Below the pieces are notes generated by a model. That model searched no databases. It was not told where the DNA came from and worked only from the letters and a program-made list of their open reading frames with translations. Positions 22,105 to 33,069 of a DNA stretch of 64,000 nucleotides are shown here, in pieces. The first letter of the stretch is position 1. The number at the start of each line of letters is the position of its first letter. The position numbers were made by a program, and so were the translations under genes. Origin of the DNA: Inia geoffrensis (taxonomy: Eukaryota; Chordata; Mammalia; Artiodactyla; Iniidae). The stretch covers positions 175,489,494 to 175,553,493 of the forward strand of contig CM070899.1 of assembly GCA_036417435.1 (NCBI GenBank), read 5' to 3'.

Positions 22105-23598
22105 CCTCATCTCTTGTATCTAGGCTGCTCTGTAACTTGTTTTGGCTAATAAAGTGCGGTGGAAGTAACGTTGTGTGACCTCTCTCTGTGGCTTGATGAT
22201 CTGTTTTCTGAGCCCATTGGGGTGGCGTTGCCCCTTCATCCTCCTCTAATGATACCTTATGTTTAGGTTGAGGGCTGGAATATTGGGTGATTTGGTGCCA
22301 CAGAGGTTGGTTTCTTTCTGTGCTCTTTCTTTTACCACACTTTTGTCCCACCTGTTAGTGCTAGACTGCTGTCGTTTATTATTTGATGTTTTGGGCTTTT
22401 GATTTCTTGGTTGTTTTGGTCCAGCCTCAGTCCTTGGTGGGCTCTGTATATCTGGGCCTCAGGGTTTCACCAATTCATTGACTCCTCCCTTTGGCAGACT
22501 TTACATCTGTGGAAGGACTTGGTGGGGAGACAGCTTCCTATCTCTCCCCAAGTGCTATGAGATCTCCGATAACAGATCCTGGGGTCAGGAATTTTTCCTG
22601 CCCCTTGTTTAGGGGTAAAAGATTTTCTCCTTTGTCCTCCTAGCCATCATAGTCTTTACTCATGCCCTGGGTGTGACAGGATTTGTTGCCAATCCTCCAG
22701 ACGCTCAGGGCTTTTGAGAGTAGTGTCTGGGCAAGAGGTGGGATTTCATATATTTGCCTCAGTGGCACCTGATCCTCTCCTTCATGCCTGTACCACCAAG
22801 GGAGATTCTTTCTGGTTGTTTTGTCTGCTTGCTTCCAGTCTTCCCCAAGAGCTCCTTGTAAATCTTCATGGAGTAGAGCCTGTGAGTGAGTGTGAACTCC
22901 TGTCTGTGGTTCCAGTGGTTCTGTACTACTGCAGTAGTCCACAATCAGCCTTGAGCAATTTGTTAAAATTTTAGCTGGTTTCTTATCTGCACGTCTTCCT
23001 CCACATTTTCTTCCCTTGCTCTGTCGTTAGTGGATAGTCTGAGTGTCTTGTGGTTTTTAGGCAGCTGAAGGAGAGAGTGTGTCTGCCCTTGGATTTCAAA
23101 CTATTTGGTTGCCTTTGCAGGTGCAAACCTTTCATAGTTTCAAGAAAAGTTGTGGGTTTTATAGTTTAAATGGCTTTTTCTTGATAGGTTTAGAGTGATG
23201 TTCTTTTAGCTCGCTACTTTTTAGGTAGAGTTGGAATTTGGCCCCTGAATCCTTTTGTTATGAACACTGTTTCTTTTATTCAAATTATTAGGTCAAACTA
23301 TGACTTTTTCCCCCCCTTAAAATGAAAGCTTTCAGGCTATAAGTTTGCCTCTGAGTATAGCTTTATTCACATACTTGACATTTTATTTAGATGCGATTTT
23401 GTTGTTTGGGATCATTTTCTAAATAATCCTCAAGTTAGTTTATAATTTTCCTTCTCGATCCAATAGCTATTTAATTGCGAAATTTAAAATTTGCAAATCA
23501 CTTTTTTCCTCCTTTGAATCATGAGTCTTGGAAGCTCTTGTTGGTTGCATGTATATATGCTTATAATTGTTATATCTGTTTTATTATTATAAAATCTC
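22105..23598 (-). mobile_element. Probable old L1 5' region, antisense
   Basis: Moderately GC-rich text (CTGGGGTCAGGAATTTTTCC; GGTTTTTAGGCAGCTGAAGG) similar in style to the old L1 5' blocks at 8.3-11 kb, leading into L1 endonuclease-like text after 23270. A 100-codon minus-strand frame at 22640-22942 has no family I recognise. Assignment is tentative. Confidence 0.4.
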
Positions 23599-23617
23599 TC
23601 TCAACAGTCTATTTTTT

Positions 23618-23765
23618 TTTTTTTTAAATAAATTTATTTATTTATAGTAGTGGCACATGGGCTTAGTTGCTCCATAGCATGTGGGATCTTCCTGGACCAG
23701 GGATCGAACCCATTTCCCCTGCATTGACAGGCAGATTCTTAACCCCTGCGCCACCAGGGGAGTCC
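23618..23765 (-). mobile_element. SINE with most of its body deleted
   Basis: T-run with AAATAAATTTATTTATTTAT tail, a single TAGTAGTGGCACATGGGCTT module, then the tRNA-like head ending CCACCAGGGGAGTCCC. Flanks CTCAACAGTCTATTTTTTT match on both sides (23599-23617 and from 23766). Confidence 0.9.
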
Positions 23766-23810
23766 CTCAACAGTCTATTTTTTTGTCTGATAATAAGCCA
23801 CTTGTACTTG

Positions 23811-23982
23811 CTTGCCTTTTGCATGGCATATCTTTTTTCATCCTTTTACTTTGAACTTACTTGTGTCTTCAAATCTAAAGTATGCGTTGCCTTGTGCTTG
23901 CCTTTTGCATGGTATATCTTTTTTCATCGTTTTACTTTTAACTTACTTGTGTCTTCAGATCTAAAGTATGCATCCTATAGAT
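23811..23982. repeat. Diverged 86-bp tandem duplication in old L1
   Basis: The block beginning CTTGCCTTTTGCATGGCATA at 23811 recurs at 23897 (CTTGCCTTTTGCATGGTATA) with scattered differences, including ACTTACTTGTGTCTTCARAT and CTAAAGTATGC in both copies. Confidence 0.8.
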
Positions 23983-23994
23983 GGCATATGGAAC

Positions 23995-24199
23995 TTTTTT
24001 TTTTTTTTGCGGTACACGGGCCTCTCACTGTTGTGGCTTCTCCCATTGCGGATCACAGGCTCTGGACGCGCAGGCTAAGCGGCTATGGCTCACGGGCCCA
24101 GCCACTCTGCGGCATGTGGGATCTTCCCGGACCGGGGCATGAACCCTTGTCCCCTGCATCGGCAGGTGGACTCTCAACCACTGTGCCACCAGGGAAGCC
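23995..24199 (-). mobile_element. CHR-2-type SINE
   Basis: T-run, GCGGTACACGGGCCTCTCAC, body, and head ending GCCACCAGGGAAGCCC. Imperfect flanks GGAACTTTTTT and GGAGCTCTTTTTT. Confidence 0.9.
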
Positions 24200-24339
24200 C
24201 GGAGCTCTTTTTTTAAATTCAGTTAATCAGCCTCTGCCTTTTGATTGGATTATTTTCATATTCAGTGCTATTAATGTGGTTGGGTTTACATCTGCCGTTT
24301 TACTTTGTTTTCTTTTTTACTTTTTTTTATTAATAGCAA

Positions 24340-24659
24340 TTTTTTGTTTTTGTTTTTTTGGCTGTGCTGGGTCTTCGTTGTTGTCCGTGGGCTTTCTATA
24401 GTTGAGGCCAATAGGAGCTACTGTTTGTTGCGGTGCGTGAGTTTCTCATTGCGGTGGCTTCTCTTGTTGCAGAGCGCAGGCTATAGGTGCATGAGCTTCA
24501 GTAGTTGTGGCTCGTGGGCTTTAGAGTGCAGGCTCAGTAGTTGTGGTGCACAGGCTTAGTTGCTCTGCGGCATGTGGGATCTTCTCAGACCAGGGATTGA
24601 ACCTGTGTTCTCTGCATTGGCAGTCAGCTTCTCAACCACTGCACCACCAGGGAAATCCC
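24340..24659 (-). mobile_element. CHR-1-type SINE, long form
   Basis: TTTTTTTGGCTGTGCTGGGT, body modules (GCTTCTCTTGTTGCAGAGCG, TTCAGTAGTTGTGGCTCGTG), and head ending CCACCAGGGAAATCCC. Clear duplication flanks not found. Confidence 0.88.
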
Positions 24660-25351
24660 TTAATTTGTTTTCTTTGTCTTGTGACTACTTTGTTTTTTCT
24701 CTTTGTACACTACCATGGTTTCTGGTGCACCGTTTTCATTCCTTTCGTGACTTTTAAATTATATTTTCTTGGGTTATATTCTTAATGGTTGCTCTAGGGC
24801 TTACAATATTCATCTTAACTTACCAGAATCTACTTAACTCCAGTAAGATATAGAAAATTTATAGCATTCATTTTATTTCTTTCCTCTACACCTTTGTGCT
24901 ATTATTATTACAGATATCATGTCTCTATAAGTATTATACTACAAGCCCCAAAGTAGTTAAAATTATTGCTTTATATAATCTTACATTTTTTTAAAGAAAC
25001 TAAGAGATGAAGACCACAGATATATTTATAGAGTGTGTGTTTTCCTGTTTACCATTTTTATTTCTCTTCATTTCTTCCTATGGGTTCCAGTTGCCATCTC
25101 GTGTTATTTCCTTACTCCAAAATAACTTTATTCCCACTCTCTTTCGTTGTGTCATCATTGTCACATATATTACATTTCTGTATGTTATATTCCCAACAAT
25201 ATATTTTATGGACATTGTTTTATGTGATTGCTTTTTAAATTAAGAGAATGAGAAAGAAATATATCATCATACTATCTTTTATCATTTCGTATATAATTAC
25301 CTTTGTCAGAACTCTTTGTTTTTTAATTGGTCTATATATTTATTTATTTAC

Positions 25352-25553
25352 TTTTTTCTTTTTGCGGTACGCGGGCCTCTCACTGTTGTGGCCTCTCCCG
25401 TTGCGGAGCACAGGCTCCGGACGTGCAGGCTCAGCGGCCATGGCTCACAGGTCCAGCCGCTCCACGACACGTGGGATCTTCCCGGACTGGGGCACGAACT
25501 TGTGTCCCCTGCATCGGCAGGCGGACTCTCAACCACTGAGCCACCAGGGAAGC
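25352..25553 (-). mobile_element. CHR-2-type SINE
   Basis: Near-consensus body from GCGGTACGCGGGCCTCTCAC to GCCACCAGGGAAGCCC. Flank TATATATTTACTTTT on the right; the left copy is expanded by ATTT units. Confidence 0.9.
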
Positions 25554-26245
25554 CCTATATATTTACTTTTTAAAATTTCAGCTTTATTGAGGAACTCTGG
25601 TTTTTTTGTGTGTGGATTGCAATTACTGTCTAGTGTCACTTAATTTTAGCCTAAGGAATTTCTTTTTGTAGTTCTTGTTAGTGAGGTTTGGAGCAACAAA
25701 GTATCTCAGTTTTTTTGGGTCTGAGAATGTTATTTTGCCATTATTTCTGCAATATAGCTCTTCTGGATATAGGATTCTTGGCTGATAGTTTTGTTCTTTC
25801 AGCATTTTGAATGTTATTCCACTGCTTTCTGTCCCCTATTTTATTCCTAATGAAACCTCAGGTTTACTTGTATTTGATGACCCATTTCCCTTTCGAGATT
25901 TTCTCTTTATTTTGCCTTTCAGCATTTTGAATGTCCGTCTGTTTGTGTTTCTCCTGTATGGAGTTTGTTGAGCTTTTTGGATGTGTAGGTTATTGTTTTT
26001 CATCACATTTGGGAAGTTTTCAGCCATTATTTCTCCAGGTACAGTTTCTATCCTTTTCTTTCCTCTCCTGATTTTCTCATTACACATCTGTTAATGCAGT
26101 TAATGGCATACTGTGTTTCTCTGAAACTGTTCTTTAGGTAGTATAAAAAATCTGTTCCTTAGATTGTAAAATCTCTATTGATCTATTTTAAAGTTGATTC
26201 TTTCCCTACTGCCAACTCAGATCTACTGTTGAACCCTTTTAGTGA

Positions 26246-26457
26246 GGGTTTTTTTTTTTTTTTTTGCTGTATGTGGGCCTCTCACTGTTGTGGCCTCTCT
26301 CGTTGCAGAGCACAGCCTCCGGACGTGCAGGCTCAGCGGCCATGGCTCACGGGCCTAGCTGCTCCGCGGCATGTGGGATCTTCCCAGACCAGGGCACGAA
26401 CCCATGTCCCCTGCATCGGCAGGCGGACTCTCAACCACTGCGCCACCAGGGAAGCCC
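26246..26457 (-). mobile_element. CHR-2-type SINE
   Basis: T-run, GCTGTATGTGGGCCTCTCAC, full body, and GCCACCAGGGAAGCCC. Exact target-site duplication CCCTTTTAGTGA at 26234-26245 and 26458-26469. Confidence 0.92.
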
Positions 26458-26644
26458 CCCTTTTAGTGAATTTTAAAATGGAGAATTTCTATTTGGTTGG
26501 TTTTGGTCTCCTAAGTCCAACATCTTGATTCCCTGCAAAGACAGTTATTGATGCCTGCTTTTTTTTTTTTTTCCTTATGAATGGGTCATACTTTTCTCTT
26601 TGTTTGCATGTCTTATAATTTTTTGTTGAAAATTAGACATTTTA

Positions 26645-27015
26645 TTTAATTTATTTTTTTGGCTGTGTCGGGTCTTAGTTGAGGCACACGGGATCTTTGT
26701 GGAGGCACATGGGATCTTTTTCATTAAGGCACGTGGTCTGCTCAGGTTTCTCACTAGTTGCAGCGCGCAGGCTTGTCTTTAATTGTGACATGCTGTTTTT
26801 TTCTTTTTTTTCTTTCTGTCTAGTTGTGATGTGTGTGCTCTGTAGTTTGCGGCATGTGGGCTCTCTCGTTGAGGCATGTGAGCCCAATAGCAGTGGCATG
26901 TGGGCTTAATTGCCCTGCAACATGTGGGGTCTTAGTTCTTCTACCAGGGATTGAACCCACGTCCCCTGCATTGGAAGGCGGTTTCTTTACCACTGGACCA
27001 CCAGGGAAGTCCCTA
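26645..27015 (-). mobile_element. CHR-1-type SINE, long form
   Basis: Tail TTTAATTTATTTTTTTGGCT, body, and head ending CCACCAGGGAAGTCCC. Exact 16-bp target-site duplication AAAATTAGACATTTTA at 26629-26644 and 27016-27031. Confidence 0.93.
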
Positions 27016-27590
27016 AAAATTAGACATTTTAGATAGTAGCTCCTCTAGAGAATGAGTCTTCCTTCTCCTTGTAGAGAAAGAACCTCTGCATTAGTGCTCT
27101 GGAGCTGGAGATGGTGACAGCACTTTGCTTCTCCTGAAGAGGCACGTGTACTCTGACAGGGTGCTGGAAGGAGGGAAGGGTATAATAGCCCAGCTTATCC
27201 TTCCTAGCATGGAACTTCCATTCTGCTAGCAAGCTGGGGAAGGAATGATAGGGCCCCAGGAATCTTGGCCTGTTTTTAGGGTGGGACGCTACGAGTGGGA
27301 CCTACCAGGATGAGTAGTAGTATGAGAGTCACTGGAGACCTGGCCCTCCTCGGGTAAAATTGTAGCCTTAGACTAGGGTATGTGGAGAGAGGGAGCCCTC
27401 ATCTTCTTGACAGCACCACCCAGAAAGGAACTTCTATCACAGGAAGCAGTATGTGGGGGTGGTGGTGGTGATGGGGGCAGATCATGGCTCAGATGCCACC
27501 GGCTCTCATTGTTCTCATTGATTTAGTAGATTGTCTTGGGTAAAATATTCAGCTTTCTGCATGTCTTCAGGACAGTTTTCAGAGACTTTA

Positions 27591-27755
27591 TTATTTTTCT
27601 TTATTGAAGTGTAATTGATATACAGTACCATATAAGTTATAGATTTTCAGTATAGTAACTCATAATTCTTAAAGGTTATATTCCTTTTATAGTTATTATA
27701 AAATATTGGCTATATTCCCTGTGTTGTACCATATATCCTTGTAGCTTATTCTATA
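27591..27755 (-). mobile_element. Short L1 3' end insertion, antisense
   Basis: TTATTGAAGTGTAATTGATA through ATATTCCCTGTGTTGTACCA is L1 3' UTR text, severely 5' truncated to 165 bp. Exact 11-bp target-site duplication CAGAGACTTTA at 27580-27590 and 27756-27766 shows it is a complete insertion event. Confidence 0.85.
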
Positions 27756-27766
27756 CAGAGACTTTA

Positions 27767-28009
27767 AATGGTTCTTTTTCACCTATGAGATGGTTAATTT
27801 ACTGAGGAGAGGATCCATGGACCTCTTCACTCTGCTATTTCAGAAATCTGGAAGGCCTAACTTCTTTAAAAAAAAAAAAATCTGTCATAATTTTAGTTTT
27901 ATTGAGTGGTCAAATGATGGTGTCTTTTCACTGTCAGCTCTGTTGGAAGTTACTGAGATATTCTTTGAGGCCTATTTGCATATTTTCCCTGAATTTTGCC
28001 ATTTAAAAT
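27767..28009. other. Unassigned intron between insertions
   Basis: About 240 bp of AT-rich sequence with an A-run at 27868-27880. No element or exon recognised. Confidence 0.5.
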
Positions 28010-28020
28010 GTTACTGTTTC

Positions 28021-28370
28021 GGGACTTATGTGGTGGTGCAGTGGTTGGGAGTCTGCCTGCCAATGCAGGGGTCACAGGTTCGAGCCCTGGTCCGGGAAGA
28101 TCCCACATGCCGTGGAGCAGCTAAGCCCACGTGCCACAAGTGCTGAGCCTGTGCTCTAGAGCCCATGAGCCACAACTGCTGAGCCTGCGTGCCACAGCTG
28201 CTGAAGCCCATGCGCCTAGAGCCTGTGCTCCTCAACAAGAGAAGCCACTGCAATGAGAAGCCTGTGCACCACAATGAAGGGTAACCCCTGGTCACCACAA
28301 CTAGAGAAAGTCCACACGCAGCACCGAAGACCCAATGCAGCTAAAAATTAAATAAATAAATTTTTAAAAA
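28021..28370 (+). mobile_element. CHR-1-type SINE, sense orientation, long form
   Basis: Begins GGGACTTATGTGGTGGTGCA, long module body, and tail AAATTAAATAAATAAATTTT. Target-site duplication GTTACTGTTTC at 28010-28020 and 28371-28381. Confidence 0.92.
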
Positions 28371-28883
28371 GTTACTGTTTCAATCTGCTCTGTACTTTTT
28401 AAAATTTTATTAATCATTTATAGGCTGAAAGATGTATGTTAAATGCTTCCGTTGTAATTGTTTGATATTGCCTTCTGGTAATTTTAACAGTTAGAGATGC
28501 TCTTTTTTTTTTTTTTTTTTAACATCTTTATTGGGTTGGAATTGCTCTACAATAGTGTGTCAGTTTCTACTTTATAACAAAGTGAATCAGTTATATATAT
28601 ACAGACGTTCACATATTTCTTCCCTCTTGCGTCTCCCTCCTTCCTTCCCTCCCTACCCCACCCCTCCAGGCAGTCACAAAGCACCGAGCTGATATCCCTG
28701 TGCCAAGCGGCTGCTTCCCATTAGCTATTTACCTTACGTTTGTTAGTATATATATGTCCATGCCCCTCCCTCGCCCTCCCATAGCTCACCCCTCCCCCTC
28801 CCCATATCCTCAAGTCTGTTCTCCAGTAGGTCTGTGTCTTTATTCCTGTCTTACCCCTAGGTTCTTCATAACATTTTTTTTTC

Positions 28884-31208
28884 TTAAATTCCATATATAT
28901 GTGTTAGCATACGGTATTTGTCTTTGTCTTTCTGACTTACTTCACTCTGTATGACAGTCTCGAGGTCTATCCACCTCATTACAAATAGCTCAATTTCGTT
29001 TCTTTTTAACGCTGAGTAATATTCCATTGTGTATATGTGCCACATCTTCTTTATCCATTCATCTGACGATGGGCACTTAGGTTGTTTCCATCTCCGGGCT
29101 ATTGTAAATAGAGCTGCGATGAACATTTTGGTACACGCCTCTTTTTCAATTTTGGTTTTCTCAGGGTATATGCCCAGTAGTGGGATTGCTGGGTCATATG
29201 GTAGTTCTATTTTTAGTTTTTTAAGGAACCTCCAAACTGTTCTCCATAGTGGCTGAACCAATTCACATTCCCACCAGCAGTGCAAGAGGGTTCCCTTTTG
29301 TCCACACCCTCTCCAGCATTTATTGTTTCTCGATTTTTTGATGATGGCCATTCTAACTGGTGTGAGATGATATCTCATTGTAGTTTTGATTTGCATTTCT
29401 CTAATGATTAATGATGTTGAGCATTCTTTCATGTGTTTGTTGGCAGTCTGCATATCTTCTTTGGAGAAATGTCTATTTAGGTCTTCTGCCCATTTTTGGA
29501 TTGGGTTGTTTGTTTTTCTGTTATTGAGCTGCATAAGCTGCTTGTAAATTTTGGAGATTAATCCTTTGTCAGTTGCTTCATTTGCAAATATTTTCTCCCA
29601 TTCTGAGGGTTGTCTTTTGGTCTTGTTTATGGTTTCCTTTGCTGTGCAAAAGCTTTGAAGTTTCATTAGGTCCCATTTGTTTATTTTTGCTTTTATTTCC
29701 ATTGCTCTAGGAGGTGGGTCAAAAAGGATCTTGCTGTGATTTATGTCATAGAGTGTTCTGCCTATGTTTTCCTCTAAAAGTTTGATAGTATCTGGTCCTG
29801 GGCTTTTGTTTGTTGGAAGATTTTTAATCACAGTTTCAATTTCAGTGTTTGTGATTGGTCTGTTCATATTTTCTATTTCTTCCTGATTCAGTCTTGGTAG
29901 TTTGTGCATTTCTAAGAATGTGTCCATTTCTTCCAGATTGTTCATTTTATTGGCATAGAGTTGCTTGTAGTAATCTCTCATGATCATTTTTATTTCTGCA
30001 GTGTCAGTTGTTACTTCTCCTTTTTCATTTCTAATTCTATTGATTTGAGTCTTCTCCCTTTTTTTCTTGATGAGTCTGGCTAAAGGTTTATCTATTTTGT
30101 TTATCTTCTCAAAGAACCAACTTTTAGTTTTATTGATCTTTGCTATTGTTTCCTTCATTTCTTTTTCGTTTATTTCTGATCTGATTTTTATAATTTCTTT
30201 CATTCTACTAAATTTGGGGGTTTTTTGTTCTTCTTTCTCTAATTGCTTTAGGTGTAAGGTTAGGTTGTTTATTCGAGATGTTTCCTGCTTCTTAAGGTGG
30301 GCTTGTATTGCTATAAACTTCCCTCTTAGAACTGCTTTTGCAGCATCCCATAGGTTTTGGATCGTTGTGTCTCCATTGTCATTTGTTTCTAGGTATTTTT
30401 TAATTTCCTTTTTGATTTCTTCAGTGATCACTTCATTATTGAGTAATGTATTGTTTAGCCTCCATGTGTTTGTATTTTTTACAGATCTTTTCCTGTAATT
30501 GATATCTAGTCTCATGGCGTTGTGGTCGGAAAAGATACTTGATACAATTTCAATTTTCTTAAATTTACCAAGGCTTGATTTGTGACCCAAGATATGATCT
30601 ATCCTGGAGAATGTTCCATGAGCACTTGAGAAAAATGTGTATTCTGTTGTTTTTGGATGGAGTGTCCTATAGATATCAATTAAGTCCATCTTGTTTAGTG
30701 TATCATTTAAAGCTTGTGTTTCCTTATTTATTTTCATTTTGGATGATCTGTCCATTGGTGAAAGTGGGGTGTTGAAGTCCCCTACTATGAGTGTATTACT
30801 GTCGATTTCCCCTTTTATGGCTGTTAGTTTTTGCCTTATGTATTGAGGTGCTCCTGTGTTAGGTGCATAAATATTTACAATTGTTATGTCTTCTTCTTGG
30901 ATCGATCCCTTAATCATTATGTAGTGTCCTTCTTTGTCTCTTGTAATGGTCTTTATTTTAAAGTCTATTTTGTCTGATATGAGAATTGCTACTCCAGCTT
31001 TCTTTTGACTTCCATTTGCATGGAATATCTTTTTCCATCCCCTTACTTTCAGTCTGTATGTGTCTCTAGGTCTGAAGTGGGTCTCTTGTAGACAGCATAT
31101 ATATGGGTCTTGTTTTTGTATCCATTCAGCCAATCTGTGTCTTTTGGTGGGAGCATTTAGTCCATTTACATTTAAGGTAATTATCGATATGCATGTTCCT
31201 ATTCCCAT
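28884..31208 (-). pseudogene. L1 ORF2 derivative, 774 codons open: endonuclease and C-terminal region without reverse transcriptase
   Basis: Starts [16 protein letters not shown]. The apurinic-endonuclease-like domain (residues 1 to about 240) keeps the residues known to matter in L1: N13, E42 (QETH), Y114, D144 and N146 (GDFN), D204, and D228/H229 (SDH). The linker continues to [11 protein letters not shown] at about residue 470, then jumps in frame to [16 protein letters not shown], skipping the RT palm with its FADD site. The C-terminal region keeps the Cys-rich [18 protein letters not shown] segment and ends [12 protein letters not shown]. Full-length L1 ORF2 is about 1,270 residues. The reading frame is intact but the element is promoterless here, so expression is doubtful. 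Confidence 0.85.
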
Positions 31209-31267
31209 TTTCTAAATTGTTTTGGGTTCGTTGTTATAGGTCCTTTCCTCCTCTTGTGTTTCTTGTC

Positions 31268-31561
31268 TAGAGAAGTTCCTTCAGCAGTTGTTGTAAAGCT
31301 GGTTTGGTGTTGCTGAACTCTCTCAGCTTTTGCTTGTCTGTAAAGGTTTTAATTTCTCCATCAAATCTGAATGAGATCTTTGCTGGGTAGAGTAGTTGTG
31401 GTTGCAGGCTTTTCTCCTTCATCACTTTCAGTATGTCCTGCCACTCCCTTCTGGCTTGCAGAGTTTCTGCTGAAAGATCAGCTGTTAACCTTATGGGGAT
31501 TCCCTTGTGTGTTATTTGTTGTTTTTCCCTTGCTGCTTTTAATATGCTTTCTTTGTACTTA
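31268..31561 (-). pseudogene. L1 ORF1 C-terminal fragment
   Basis: Minus-strand reading includes IPIRLTADLSAETLQARREW and FRFDGEIKTFTDKQKLREF, ending in LLKELL and a stop (TAG) at 31268-31270. This is the C-terminal domain of the L1 ORF1 nucleic-acid chaperone. It is cut at its N-terminal side at about 31561 by the junction with the SINE. Confidence 0.8.
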
Positions 31562-31562
31562 A

Positions 31563-31952
31563 TTTTTAAAAATTAATTAATTAATGAATTAATTTGGCTG
31601 CATCAGGTCTAAGTTGTGGCTTGTGGGATCTTTTGTTGCAACGAGTGGGCTTCTCTCTAGTGTGGCACGTGGACTCTAGAGTGCATGGGCTCAGTAGTCG
31701 CAGCATGTGGGCTTAGTTTTTGTTGCAGTGAGCAGGCTCTTCGTTGCGGTGTTTGGGCTTCTCTCTAGTTGTGGCGTGCAGGCTTCTCCCTCGTTATGGC
31801 GCAGGCTGAAGAGCGTGCAGGCTCAGTAGCTGTGGCACGTGTGCTTAGTTGCCCCGTGGCACATGGGATTTTAGTTCCCCAAGCAGGGATCGAACTCACG
31901 TCGCCTGCATTGGAAGGTAGATTCTCAGCCACTGGACCACCAGGGAGGTCTC
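31563..31952 (-). mobile_element. CHR-1-type SINE forming the 5' part of the chimera
   Basis: Tail TTTTTAAAAATTAATTAATT joins the L1; then TTTGGCTGCATCAGGTCTAA, body modules, and head ending CCACCAGGGAGGTCTC at the shared target duplication. Longer and more decayed than the CHR-2 copies. Confidence 0.88.
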
Positions 31953-31965
31953 TAGAGATGCTCTT

Positions 31966-33069
31966 ATTCAGTGTGTCTAGGTTAGTTTTGTTGTAACTAA
32001 GGATTTTACTTTTTTAGAGGGATAAAATAATTTTTGTAATTCAGTTCAGTCTGAATCCATGCCTTTCAGCAGAAGAGTTGGAATTCATTTACCTGACTTT
32101 ACTATATATTACTCTTTTTTTGAAACTGTGTTCTTATCAATATTGTTGAATGGTGTTATTTGGCACCACAATGCATAGTGGGGGAAACTTCTCCAAATTT
32201 AAAAATACATGTGGTCCTATTGAAGTTTGCTAGGTTATACCTTGTTACTGTTCAGAAATTGGTTTCTTTTTAGAATTGTATCATCTGAGTATATGTAGTT
32301 AGGCATTAATTTTTGTATACTCAACTTACAGTCAGTTGATAATTTTATTCATTATACACTTGTAGATTGCCATGTATACAATTTAGTCTTTCATGAAAAA
32401 GTGGTACTATCAGCTATTTTCAACTGGGAGAAGGACCAGATAAGATAGATGTCAAAGTTGTTGGGAGTGTTCATTGGCCAATACCTCTTGGGGACATCTC
32501 TGATCTCCTAAAGTGTCTTCCTCCCAGGCCTATTTTGTCAGGTTGGCAGGGCTGAATGATAGGTCATGTGGGATTCTTGTGGACAGTTGGAATGACCTAA
32601 ACCTTGCTCACTCATTTAGGACTGTCCTTCACCTCTAAGTCCCAACTCCCTGTATCAACCTCCTTTATTTATGCTTACTTGCAGCAGAAAAGAAAGCAAA
32701 CCTCTTTTTACACCTTTGTTACAGGAATCAGTTAAATATTGGTGAGGAGGAATATATTAATACTGAGGTGGGGTAGGCTGTGTCCTGCCCCCTGACCTCA
32801 GTTCCTGCGAAGATTCTTCTTATCGTGTGGGGTTTTTGAGTCTAAGGAAACACTGCCTTGTGAAATCATACTAGGACTGTTTATGTCTGTATTGATGTTT
32901 TCATGTTTGGAAAAATTAGATTACAGTCAGAAAACAAATGAATTCATGATTTGGAGTAGGTTAGATAGTAAACCTGATCTTCTGAAGATAACTATAAAAT
33001 CCATATTTGTGTGAAGCACTCGTAAAGTTTTTGTTTTCTTTTCAATTTGTTTTGTTTCTTTACCCTAAG
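31966..33069. other. MLLT10 intron, no repeat recognised, with splice acceptor
   Basis: Mixed-composition intron without SINE or L1 that I can identify. It ends at the acceptor TTTGTTTCTTTACCCTAAG (33051-33069). No alternative exon is evident. Confidence 0.55.

Larger units (their letters stand above)
23766..25330 (-). mobile_element. Old L1 (ORF2 5' region and upstream), antisense, with SINEs
   Basis: TTTGTCTGATAATAAGCCAC and GCATGGCATATCTTTTTTCA match, in order, the antisense ORF2 endonuclease start seen near 31000 and 3400. No open frame remains. SINEs interrupt it at 23995-24199 and 24340-24659. Confidence 0.6.
25560..27579 (-). mobile_element. Old L1 5' region, antisense, with two SINEs inserted
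   Basis: CTTCTGGATATAGGATTCTT with GGCTGATAGTTTTGTTC and GTTGAGCTTTTTGGATGTGT closely parallels the block at 8.4-8.8 kb. Coding capacity is lost. It continues on both sides of the SINEs at 26246-26457 and 26645-27015. Confidence 0.5.
28505..31562 (-). mobile_element. L1#2, internally deleted and 5' truncated in ORF1
   Basis: A T-run at 28505-28520 is the reversed poly-A. The 3' UTR follows, then a long ORF2 frame (28884-31208), a short inter-ORF gap and the C-terminal part of ORF1. About 1.5 kb of ORF2 is missing at 29791-29797 relative to L1#1. Decay is low compared with L1#1, suggesting a younger copy. Confidence 0.88.
28505..31952 (-). mobile_element. Chimeric retroposon: SINE joined to a 5'-truncated, internally deleted L1
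   Basis: One 13-bp target-site duplication, TAGAGATGCTCTT (28492-28504 and 31953-31965), encloses both an L1 (28505-31562) and a SINE (31563-31952) in the same orientation. On the minus strand the order is SINE head, SINE A-rich tail, L1 from within ORF1, L1 3' end, poly-A. No separate duplication flanks the SINE alone. This fits a template switch during one target-primed reverse transcription event, though a later SINE insertion exactly at the L1 border cannot be fully excluded. The insertion site CTCTT/AT is L1-endonuclease-like. Confidence 0.75.

Noticed and set aside
30067..30498. 143-codon plus-strand frame
   Set aside because: It is the shadow of the 774-codon minus-strand L1 ORF2.
28505..31952. 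Splicing as the cause of the internal L1 deletion
   Set aside because: The missing segment has no GT-AG ends at the joint, while a 7-bp microhomology explains it simply.
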